Shown here piece after piece: positions 33,170 to 42,725 of a stretch of 64,000 nt of DNA. The stretch is from Mesodorylaimus sp. YZB2_4. Taxonomy: Eukaryota; Nematoda; Enoplea; Dorylaimida; Dorylaimidae. Numbering within the stretch: the stretch's first letter is position 1; every line of letters starts with the position of its first letter. The stretch covers positions 124,001 through 188,000 of the forward strand of contig JASANH010001093.1 in the NCBI GenBank assembly GCA_030248295.1, read 5' to 3'. Made by a program: the position numbers and the translations under genes. Below the pieces are notes generated by a model. That model was not told the DNA's origin. It made no database searches and saw only the letters and a list, made by a program, of their open reading frames with translations.

Positions 33170-36020
33170 ATGGCGTCAGTGGAAGGAGTTGTGAATTTGA
33201 TTCGAGATGCTAAATCGCGATCAGAGGTCAAAGGGGCTGTTGGAGCTTGTCACGACTTGACGAAATCGATCGCCGGTGATCAATCGCAGAGAATATCTGG
33301 AGTTTGGTTCCCAATTGGCGAGGCGCTCGTACATGCATTGAATCCGTCGTTTTTGGGTGGCTTTTCGAAACGTGAATACGAAGAACTATTCGTGGACACG
33401 TTCGTGCAGGCGCCGGCCATCGATTCGATTCCCCTTCTTGTAAATTCGTTGAAAAACGGATTCGGGGACAAAGCGACCAATGCTTATGTTTTGGAGAAGG
33501 TGTTGCAGGTATTGGATCAAGTTGTGAGGAAAAGTTTGGCCAGATCATTCATCGATTTCTCAACAATCGATACTTCGGATCAGAAGGAATCGATCAACCG
33601 ACTGATTCAAGATTTGGCATCGATCCCTGATCGAGCAGCTGCAGTGGTTCGTGGGGGACGTGTGGACGATGGGAGTGTCTTGAACGTGGATGACTATTGT
33701 CGGACAGTGGCCGTTGCCATGATCGATGCCTTGAAGTATTGTCATGATCGATTATCGACGGGAAGTGGTGATTGCACTTTGATCTTCATTTCGGACCTGT
33801 TGGGGAAGCTTTATTTGAGCGGATATGGACGACGGGTTGTGCAAATTTTGGCGCCTTGTTTGTATGGGCAGTGTTGCGGACGAGATTTAAAGGAGGATTT
33901 TGTGTGGCGCCGATTATCGAAGCGTCTGTTCACTGGAGTTCACACACTGGCATTGGACGGAGTAGTGGCGGATTTGGTGATCGTGTTGTCGTCTCGTGAT
34001 CCTGGTAAAATTGTGGATTTGGAAAAATTGTTGAGTGAGTCGGTGGAGAAAGAAGAAAAAGTTAAATATGCTCTGGTCAATAAACTATTATTGACGCGAC
34101 ATTTCGACGAGTCGGTCTTGGTGCCGGAGACAGTGATTGGGTATTTGTCCAACTGCGTGGAAAGACGTAGAACCATTCTGATTCCTACTTTGACCAAACT
34201 GCTTTCAATATGGTCGTCAGCCGATTCGATCACTCGTGCTGGATTCGAGAAGCAGTACTACATCGCTCGATCGATTCTAATCTGCTGTAGTCGACTGACT
34301 GAAGAGGAGAGGGGTCAAATCCAGAACGATGTCACGCCCGTCATTCTGCGGGGAATCAGCGCACATTTGAGTGCTGTGGATGAGAATGTTCGAAAAATGG
34401 GCATGGTCATTGGCGAGTTGCTCACGTCCGTGTTCACATCGGCAGGGACTGGAGAGAAGTTGAAATTTGAGTACGACGATGATGAGAGGACTCGATATCT
34501 GAAAAGTGTGATCCAGGAGCGGAGTCGCGACGAATTCGTGTCCACAGCTGATTTTATGGAGTCGAATGAACTGGAAGAGGTGGCGGATAAGACGAAAAAA
34601 GAAACTCAGTACAAAGTGACAGCTGGATTGGACAGCGATGACGAGGATCTCGTGCCCTACGACCTGCCCAAGGAGAATGACGATGCGAGTGGGGGCGGCC
34701 AGTCGAAGGGGTCGGCTCCAGTGTACGTCAGGGACTGTTTGGAGTGCATCGTGGAGAGGAAGTCGTTTCGGCAATACGAGGCGGCCTTGCGATCATTGGA
34801 GCAGTTGATTCGCGGGAATTCGCCCGGCGCGGATGATCTGGCGGTGGAGATCGCTCAAGTTTTGCTCCACGCCGAGGATCATTATGGACTGGAGAACGAA
34901 TTTATGATGTTGCAACAAGCCATCATGATAGCGAGCTGTGTCAAGCAGCCGAAACGAGTAGCCACCTTTTTGGCGGGGGAATTTTATGAGAAGAATTACA
35001 GCATACAGCATCGATTAGTGATTCTGGACGTTTTGGTGGGCGCGGCGAAGGAGCTGAGTAAGCCGAGCGGGGCCGAAAAAGATGACGAGGGTGTGCCAAT
35101 AGTGACAGTGGCGCCGAGGAAAGAAGAACCTATTGCGCCAACCCCATTGGTTCCTACGTGGAGGCAAGTGGTCCAGGCGCGAGTGGAGAAGAGGACTAGG
35201 AGATGGGGCAGTGGTGAGTGGGGTGGGGGGGGGGGGGGGGTTTGTGTGAGCTTGAGTGGGACCTTGCTAGGAGGGAACAGCACCCATGCAGTGTGGCGTT
35301 TCCAGTCCAAGGCCATTTATGTCAGAAGTAGGGTCATTGTGAGTGCACCTTCAGTGAGATGTGGCCACCCTTGTTAGTCTATCTAATAATAAACCAAGAC
35401 TTGGTGTGTCAGAAAAGGCCGCCAATGTTTTGAGTTTGGTGCCACCAGCTTGTGTCTTTATTACGGAACGAAAAAGATTATTACAGACTACGATTTCTTC
35501 TGCTGCAGCTGTCACTGGACCGAAGTCAAAAGTTCAACAACGGGGTGTACCGAATCGATTTGCCCCGGTGGCTGGGCCGTGTTTCTTCTATCCCTTGCTG
35601 GCTGAAATCGACAAGCGTATGGACACGCTGGACATGTTCGGTGCTGACTACATCGTGTTGGGGCGGTTACTGTTCGCCACTGGCACCATTATTTACGAGG
35701 CGGAGAACGCCCCCGGCTTGACTGCAATGGCCATTGCTCAGGTGCACGTTGTCCTTCGACGCACGTGTCGGCACGAGCAGCCTTTTGTCCGACAAGGTTC
35801 GCTGTTTGCTTTGATCATGGCTGTGATGGCCATTCCATCGCGAGTGCTGGCTGTTGAGTACCAAGATGAGTTGTTGGAAGCGCAGAGTTGGTTGGAGCGA
35901 GTTCGGGTCGATGATTCGGATGAACAGTGTCGGCAATTGGCCGATCAGGCTGGGCGACTTGTGGCCAAGAAGGCCAGTGACGGATTGAATGCTATGATAG
36001 AAGTGGCCTTACCGAAATGA
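33170..36020 (+). CDS. TELO2: TELO2 / TEL2, TTT complex subunit
   Basis: TELO2 with TTI1 and TTI2 acts as an HSP90 cochaperone complex that stabilises PIKK kinases (ATM, ATR, mTOR, DNA-PK, SMG1). Two exons, 33170-35213 and 35509-36020, give 851 aa (human 837). Helical repeats run throughout. The acidic conserved loop GLDSDDEDLVPYDLP, the CK2-type phosphosite region that recruits R2TP, is followed by YVRDCLECI. The C-terminal block has GPCFFYPLLAEID, YIVLGRLLFATGT, HEQPFVRQGSLFA and DELLEAQSWLERV. The ATG at 33170 is preceded by a splice acceptor 10 nt upstream (TTTTTAAG). The intron (35214-35508) begins with a 16-base G run at 35225-35240. NSUN6 starts 136 nt after the stop. Confidence 0.96.
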
Positions 36021-36156
36021 GTGTCTGTTGGACTCGTGCTATAAACTGTGGCCAGGTTGGGTGTGTGGTTTTTATTGTGTAAGTAGTGTCCAGTGGACGT
36101 GCTTCTCATCGAGATAGTCTTGAATTTGGGAGTGCAGGGAGCGGTTTTCAGCGAGA

Positions 36157-38743
36157 ATGTGCCAGGATGGGCCTAACTGCGTTATGAAAAGACCCCCATT
36201 GTGGTCGACAGTCCGAGTAAATACCTTGAAGGTAACGATGGAAGAAGCCAGGAGAAGGATGCAGGCCATCTTGGCCGAGGTAGGCTGCGAGTCAGGATCG
36301 GTTCGACAATTTATACCCTGTTTTGTGGTAGCAAGAGGAAAGCCGAGAGAGTACGAGACCAAAGTTTTTGGTTCAATTTCACCCAACCATTGCGGATTTG
36401 CTGGTGATTGGCGGTAGTGGGCCTCATTCGGTGCAGCCAGTCGATAAGGAGGTGTACGTGGACATGAACTGCGGCTGTGCAGTCGCCAGAGGTGCAGACA
36501 TCTACGCGCCTGGAGTGCTGGGCTCGAATGGACGTAAGTAGACTGACAGTGAGTGGCTGGGCTGGAATGCAGACCAACTGAAGGGCAGTCGAGCAGAATA
36601 AGCAGAAACTGGGAATGTCCTACCCACATGCCTTGGCCGAGGGTGTGCAGGCTGCCCAGTCAGCCAGTGGATAATTGTTGAGACTCGTCTGCCAATCTGC
36701 CCCCTCCACGGAACCAGTATGTGTGAGGGTGACTTTTACCACAGACTAGGTCGGAAGACTTTGTTGGTTGCCCCGGGTTTTGGCCGCAATGCTGAGGCTC
36801 CCCTGGTCCCCATGTTACCAAGCCTGGTAGGCCTAGGACAGGGGTTGGACAAAAGCTCCGACTGGGGCATGCAAGTCTTACGACTACACGCTTGGCTGAA
36901 GCATCAACCCTAGAGGTTGACGTTTCCCAGCCAGATGAGATCGATTACTCTCCCCCACTCGCCATTGCCTACCAGGTGCGTGGGATACACCTGCAGTGAT
37001 AAGGACTTATTGTCAGACCGATTGCATAATGAACCGCGTAACCTCGTGACTGGCGGGCCATGGCGAGTGGGAGAGAATTATTGACCTCCCCAGGCTGGGA
37101 AACGTCAACCCCTCGGGTTGATGTTTCAGCCGCAGGTGTTGACTTGCTTTGCACCAGTCGGAGTTTTTGTCCACACTCTCTCCTGCCCGTACCAGGCTTG
37201 GTTCTACTACAGTAGGTACAAGGGCGGTCAGTAAACCAAGTATCACAAGTGGCGGGCGCCCAACTGACTCCTAAGCACGACACTCTTCTTTGGCACCCTG
37301 CTCTTAACGACTCGGGTGTGCTAAAGTCGACTTATGCAGACTTCTCGGTTGGCGATCTCGTCTCGGTGTACATGGACTTGGAGGCCAAGTGCAAACGAGG
37401 CTTGAAGCGGCCTTACGAAGGAAAGCATACGTTTCTTGGAAACGGCATGGCCATGTTCTCACGGAATGAGATATTCGCATCGACGACCATTGTCGGCAGA
37501 GCAGTCACGTAAGCGCCTTGCGCCTTTCTCCAGTGGGCCCATCATCTGACTCCTTTCAGTGGTGTCGGCATTCTCATGACCCAATCGATATGGCATAATC
37601 CGAGATTGGACAGCGCCATCGTGCAAGATTGGGGCTTCGTTCAAAACTTGCCGTCCGTGGTGTGTGGACACGTGCTGAAGCCGGAACCGGGTGAACGCGT
37701 TTTGGACATGTGTGCAGCGCCAGGTGGCAAGAGTACGCATTTGGCGACTTTGATGAAGGATCAGGTGAGATGCTCAGTGTCTTGGATGGGCCTTCCTGGA
37801 ATGGGAATATGGTGAGAAATCGATATTTTGCTGTCGTATGGATGTTCAACTGCTGCCAGGCGGAGTGACCAGGTGACCTTCCTGACTATACTTCAAAATC
37901 CTAGTGCGAGCAAGCAAGAAGAGCATCAGCCTGACACCCAGTGTCGAGTGCCAGCTCGGAGATGATCCTTCTCTTGCAGGGCAAAGTCATCTGCGTCGAC
38001 TCGTCTGCTAACCGAATACAAGAGCTACTGAAGAATGTCGAGGCCCTTTCGCTGACTTGCATTGAATCGTATCGGATGAATTCACTGGACCTGTTGACGG
38101 CTCGAGGTAAGTCGTAGCAGCGTTTGTTCGGGGTCTCTGCCCAATCCCTGATGGTGGACGTCTTTTAGCCCCGGGTAACACGCCAGCTTTCGAAATCGAA
38201 TCGTTCGATCGCATTTTGTTGGACGCCCCGTGCAGCTGCACTGGCCAAAGGCCCCATGTCAAAGGACTGACCGAAAAGCAAAGGACATCGCACGTGCCGC
38301 AACAGAGGAAACTGCTGAGTGTGGTAAGTGTGCACAGTTAGCATGGTTTTCAGGAACGGACCAGTGCACAGTTTACAATCTTATTCAGGCATACAAGCTT
38401 CTGAGACATGGTGGCACCATGGTGTACAGCACGTGCTCACTGGAACCCGAGGAAAACGAAAATCAGATAGCATGGTTGCTTAAAGAATATCCAGATATGG
38501 TCTTGGAGTCTCAGGTAAGCCCTCTGGGTTGTAACTAACGTTAGTTCAATCGAGAATGTGCTGTCTGCCCACTGAAACGAAGCTTGATTGTAGGAACCAT
38601 TTATTGGACAAAAGATCAGATTGGACAATAGTGAATTTGGGACTCAGAAATTCGATCCAACAATGTTTTGCGGGCAAGATGGTCAACTTGGATTTGATCA
38701 GGATACAATTGGGTTTTTCATAGCTAAGATACGAAAGAAATAA
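36157..38743 (+). CDS. NSUN6: NSUN6 RNA cytosine-5 methyltransferase
   Basis: NSUN6 methylates C72 of tRNA-Cys and tRNA-Thr and some mRNAs, using S-adenosylmethionine. Eight exons: 36157-36279, 36332-36533, about 37250-37508 (acceptors at 37232 and 37241 also keep frame), 37560-37764, 37980-38106, 38169-38323, 38389-38514 and 38594-38743. The product is about 448 aa (human 469). Seen are STVRVNTLKV, the PUA domain (FHPTIADLLVIGG, CGCAVARGADIYAPGVL), VGDLVSVYMDLEAKCKRG, the SAM loop MCAAPGGKSTHLAT, DAPCSCTGQRP and the catalytic YSTCSLEPEENE. The start follows an acceptor (TTTTCAG) by 5 nt; a GTAAGT donor at 36079 suggests a 73-nt 5'-UTR intron. The human N-terminal 45 residues are missing. AATAAA overlaps the stop codon at 38739-38744. 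Confidence 0.93.
36816..37010 (+). repeat. Palindromic repeat family, copy in NSUN6 intron 2
   Basis: It has the same ordered blocks as 31866-32090: ACCAAGCCTGGTAGGCCT, AAAAGCTCCGACTGG, GGCTGAAGCATCAACCC, GGTTGACGTTTCCCAGCC and CCACTCGCCAT. It is immediately followed by a second copy in the opposite orientation. Confidence 0.75.
37015..37205 (-). repeat. Palindromic repeat family, inverted neighbour copy
   Basis: On the minus strand it reads ACCAAGCCTGGTACGGGCAG, AAAAACTCCGACTGG, GCGGCTGAAACATCAACCC, GGTTGACGTTTCCCAGCC and CCACTCGCCATGG. It forms an inverted pair with 36816-37010, so the intron RNA could fold into a long imperfect hairpin. Confidence 0.75.
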
Positions 38744-38876
38744 AAGCAGGATGTTTGTGAACGGTGTACAAAGAGAAGGAATGGTGTTCACATAAGCTTA
38801 TGTTAGCTGTCACTTGCCTGATTTGATGCAGCAAATAATAGGCTACTGAAAGGAAATATTTCACTTGTGCCTGGTC

Positions 38877-40678
38877 TCATAGGTCGATGTCATCGAACGC
38901 GTCATCACTATCGTCGTCACTCACATCGTCTTCTTCCGCCTCGGGCTCGCTTGGTGAGGACTCTGCCTCATCAACGCCACTTACGTCCGATTCGCCACCA
39001 AGTCCATTCGAAGCGCCGTTTTCACCGTGATCGACAGCAATAGAATCGTCCATCTCGACGCTCACACTTTTCAGGAATTCCGTCAACAGATCATTGGTCA
39101 AATTCAAATACAGCACTTCTTGGTCATCAGGATTGAGCTTCGTTTTGAGAAGATTGTGATCCTGAAACTCGACCAACATCTGCTGCAGTGCTGCTTCGCT
39201 CGATGTAATGAACCCGTCGCGGCATGCTTTGAATAAATCCAAGAATGTCATAAGATTTGCGCAACGTCCACCGCCTTTTCGTTTCATAAGTTGACATTTG
39301 CCCAGCTTAATGAAAACGGCCTGGCTGTTCTTGTTGAGCGAAGACCAAATACTCTTTAACCCGTGCATGGTATGAGAGGAATCCCCCGATGTGCCTTTCT
39401 TCGTCAAACCTAAAAGTTTCGATCCTTGTCCATCTATTTCTCGACGGTAATTGGCGTAAGTTGTAGCATCGATAGGAAACCACCGAAATCGACTTGACTT
39501 CGTCTTGTCCCACAACAGCGAGGCGTTGACATGATCGATGCTAGCCACAATGCGACAGTTCTTCAGCTGCGACAAGTAGCTCAGTGCCATCTGGGAGTCT
39601 TCGTCTCGCAGCGCCAAGCCATCGATGCTATGAATGATAATGACGAAATCAAGTTGACCTTCCTTCAAAGCCTCGCATATTTCCATACTTCTTTGAACGA
39701 GGCCATGTTTTCCGCTTTTCCACTTTTCAGAAACTTTTAAATTTAGGTTCGATTGCAAGGAGTTCAACAACTGCTTCACGCTAGTTTCTGGACGATACCC
39801 ATGGACGACGAAATGGGCGTATCCATTACCCAACAATTGACACTTACGAAATTCTTCCAATATGTCCAGTTTTGACCCGTATCCTTGCAAAAGCAAATTG
39901 AACCCTTCACTCAGATATAATGTCCACTGTTTGAAAGATTCGATAGCTTTCTGAAACAGATAAACGATATAAATGCATGCTGCAACCAAATCTGTGCAGT
40001 TTATATATTTGTCTGTCCAAAAGGTGAGAGAAAACAGTGAGATACTAAGTTGGCCCAATTCTATTTTTGAAAAACAAAGAGAGCACTGCCGGACGTGGCC
40101 TCACTGGAGAGACTTTTATCGTCAGTTCAGCCTAGACGTCTCCGAGAGATAAGCGAGAAAAATGAATTACAGGTAAACGATCCCACTAATGTGTCCTATA
40201 CCACGCCCCTAAATACATATCTGGCTGATCTTACCGTTTTCATTTTATCGACCAAGACACCATCATTGTTAAAACAGTCCCTGAGCGAGTCCAGAGACAG
40301 GGGAGGTAAATAATTTTCCGCTTCAGCCGCGACTTCTGCTTTCTTTTTGCGCTTGTGCGTAGACGCAACCCTGTTTCTTCCGCACGTAAAATATTTTGCC
40401 GCCTCTATTTCGATCATTTCTTCAGTCGATAGTTTCGTTTGGGCAAATGCTGCATCGATGTACGAAATTTCCCGATCATCCTGCTTGGCTTCCTTCGAAA
40501 CAGGTTTCCTCTTGGATGTTTTCACCAATTTAACAGAACGGCCCCGTTTCACTGTTGAGGCAAATTTTGGTGTTGACTCTAGCAAAAACTGATCATCTTC
40601 ACTTTTCTCACTGTCCAAATTCTGATCCGCAACTCGAATAGCTTTGATGTTACTTCTCGTTTTCGGTTTCGTCGCCAT
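38877..40678 (-). CDS. ORC2: ORC2, origin recognition complex subunit 2
   Basis: ORC2 is a core subunit of the complex that loads the MCM helicase at replication origins. Two exons, 40678-40235 and 39950-38877, give 505 aa (human 577). Exon 1 is a basic disordered region (MATKPKTRSNIKAIRVADQN; KRKKKAEVAAEAE). Exon 2 holds the AAA-like core: FKQWTLYLSEGFNLLLQGYG, SKLDILEEF, FVIIIHSIDG and RIVASIDHVNASLLWD, then the winged helix (EALQQ-type helix ALQQMLVEFQDHNLL). It ends in an unusual acidic tail rich in Asp/Glu/Ser (about 60 residues). An upstream in-frame ATG at 40780 is possible, but MATKPK fits better. A small extra exon in the 284-nt intron cannot be excluded. It converges with NSUN6, with 133 nt between stops. 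Confidence 0.94.
40054..40146 (+). repeat. Direct dispersed repeat, copy 1 (ORC2 intron)
   Basis: Blocks AATTCTATTT, GAGCACTGCCGGACGTGGCC and AGCCTAGACGTC recur in the same order at 41261-41350 (there GAGCACTGTCGGACGTGGCC and GGTCTAGACGTC). The similarity runs about 90 nt with substitutions. It is unrelated to the hAT and palindromic repeats. Confidence 0.65.
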
Positions 40679-42725
40679 GGCCTTTCGATATTTGTAACCC
40701 TGCTGAGAGAGAACTAAGCAGGAAATCTTCGCTAAACCTCCTCTCCACCAGCAGACAACGCAGACAAATTTTTCCCGCATTTTTCACCCGCACAGAAGCC
40801 TGGTAAAATTAAGGTTCAGCCAAAACTGAAGCAGACGAGTAGGTATTCAGTTGGGGTCCCACGCCGTTCGCTACGAAGATGACTTCCCGGTTGCCCAGTT
40901 TTCTTTTTTAGCCTTACTTTGCATTTTCTTGTGACTATTGACTATCAAATTTTTCTGACATCTGTGCGCTACTTTTCGTGTTGTTTTGATGGGCCTAACG
41001 TTCCTGCAAAATGGCAGAGTTCAGCAGTTTTGGCCTCAGCTGCCCAGGACGAGCTGACAGCTCAATAATTGGCGAGCAGAGGTAACCTCGGCCGGCACTT
41101 CTTGCGAGTGAGCAGTCGATAGCGACCCGATTATCAGCTGTCATTCGTGCAGCTTTATTTATTCCTTTTGAGGGAAATCCCAGCATTCCTAGAGCGACGT
41201 TCGAAAAAGAAGCTTTGGCAATTTTTTACAGGAAAATGATGTGCAAATACTTTACTTAGCCTAATTCTATTTCAGTAATAGAAGCAGAGCACTGTCGGAC
41301 GTGGCCTCGATGGGGATGCTTTCGTCGTCGGCTCGGTCTAGACGTCCCCTGCTGAACAGGCAGGACTAGGGAGAAGGCCCGGACTAGGTTGCGTTTAGAG
41401 TCAGAATCGGGCGAAAATTCTCTTTCCGTTTTGTAGGACGACTTATTAGAAGCTGGTTTCGTCTCACGTGTTTTGTTGTGGAGGTCTGTTTTTCTAATTC
41501 GTATACCCGGTTGGTTTAGCACATCTGTTCTCTGCCAGGTCCTTGTAAGTTTCTTTTCCTTTCGTTTCATTGTTTTCTGGCAAATGAGCTTTTGTTGAGT
41601 GTCAACCGAATCGGATAGCATTGCCAGATGTCGTTCTCCCATTTCTCTTGCTCGGGTTTGGGTATTTGAACATAAATTATGGATGACTTGACTTCTCAGT
41701 GAATCGACCGTTACTATAGTCAACGCCTATTGCATAATGGAAAATGCCGACTAGGCGGATTAGTCAGTGCTTATTCAGCGCGTGTTCATTCTGAGGCTTT
41801 TAATGCAAGCAGAATTAGGAATCACTCGGATGAGTCTAATCCTTTGGTGCTTCGCGGCTAGCTCATCTCTATTCGCCTGCATAATAAGTGTGCCTATTTG
41901 GTATGGCCATTGTTTCCTTTCGTCGGCTTATCTTTTTTATCTTTAGCGAATCTTCGATAATATAGGGGTGCTGAGGGAGTATGTTTTGACCAAAATCTAT
42001 CTAATCTAATGGAATGCGCGTTCGTCAATCTTTCAAACCATAGATGACTCGTTTGCTTGGTTACATGACATTTTTCCAAATTGCTGATCCGGTTTCGAGT
42101 CAACAAGAACGAATGAGATTGTGTTCCACGTCCGGTTTCTTTTCATTCTTTTTTGTTTGTTGAGGACTCGCAGGAGGACCGGGCTCTGGTTTAGTCTTTT
42201 ACATCTCAACTTATGGCAGCTTTGTTAGATTTTGGTTAGCAATGTGAATCATCGACGTTGCCCAAATTCATGTGTGCTTGGACTGTGCAAACACAGTGTA
42301 GTGTGGGCGGAGCGTGTAGTTACTCGTACGTTTCCTAGCCATTCGAAAATGTATATTTTCAGCTAGGAGAATAAGAAAATTCAAGTACTTTTTTGAAAGG
42401 TTTTGTTCGTTTTATGAATGTCCTGTTGTTTATTTCGGAGCAACATCGATCACTCGTTTTAACGAGAGAGTCGTGTCTTGTTCCTTGCTAACGGGTGCGA
42501 GGAGTTGCATAGCTCTTAGCGACCCTGCATGTACTGCGTCAGAGAAGAAAAAACTAGGAAATATTAGCTGTCCCGGATATGTTTTGTTGGCCGATGTGTG
42601 TAGCTAGCTAATTTGTAACCATCGTTACGCTATTTCTTTCAATGGCCTCATCCTAGCAGTTGTGCTCGTTGCGCCTGTATGTTGTTCTTTTTCAGGCAGT
42701 TCATACTGTCGGCCGACATTGAACA
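40679..42725. other. ORC2/PAQR divergent intergenic region
   Basis: It contains the second direct-repeat copy at 41261-41350, which follows a TATTTCAG acceptor-like string. From about 41380 to 42720 the plus strand is T/G-rich, as in other gene leaders here, consistent with a PAQR promoter and 5'-UTR intron. A 155-codon minus-strand frame (41723-41256) overlaps the repeat, has no recognisable motif and is not called. Confidence 0.45.
41261..41350 (+). repeat. Direct dispersed repeat, copy 2
   Basis: Partner of 40054-40146, about 1.2 kb away in the same orientation. Shared blocks are AATTCTATTT, GAGCACTG[C/T]CGGACGTGGCC and TCTAGACGTC. Confidence 0.65.

Noticed and set aside
39027-39740. Plus-strand frames within ORC2
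   Set aside because: They are antisense to a well-supported ORC2 exon.
1391-40678. A linked genome-maintenance cluster (MRE11, TELO2, ORC2)
   Set aside because: The genes are scattered over 39 kb among unrelated genes and on both strands; chance proximity is enough.
41256-41723. 155-codon minus-strand open frame in the ORC2/PAQR gap
   Set aside because: No recognisable motif, no splice context, and its 3' part overlaps a dispersed repeat in a T/G-rich leader-like region.
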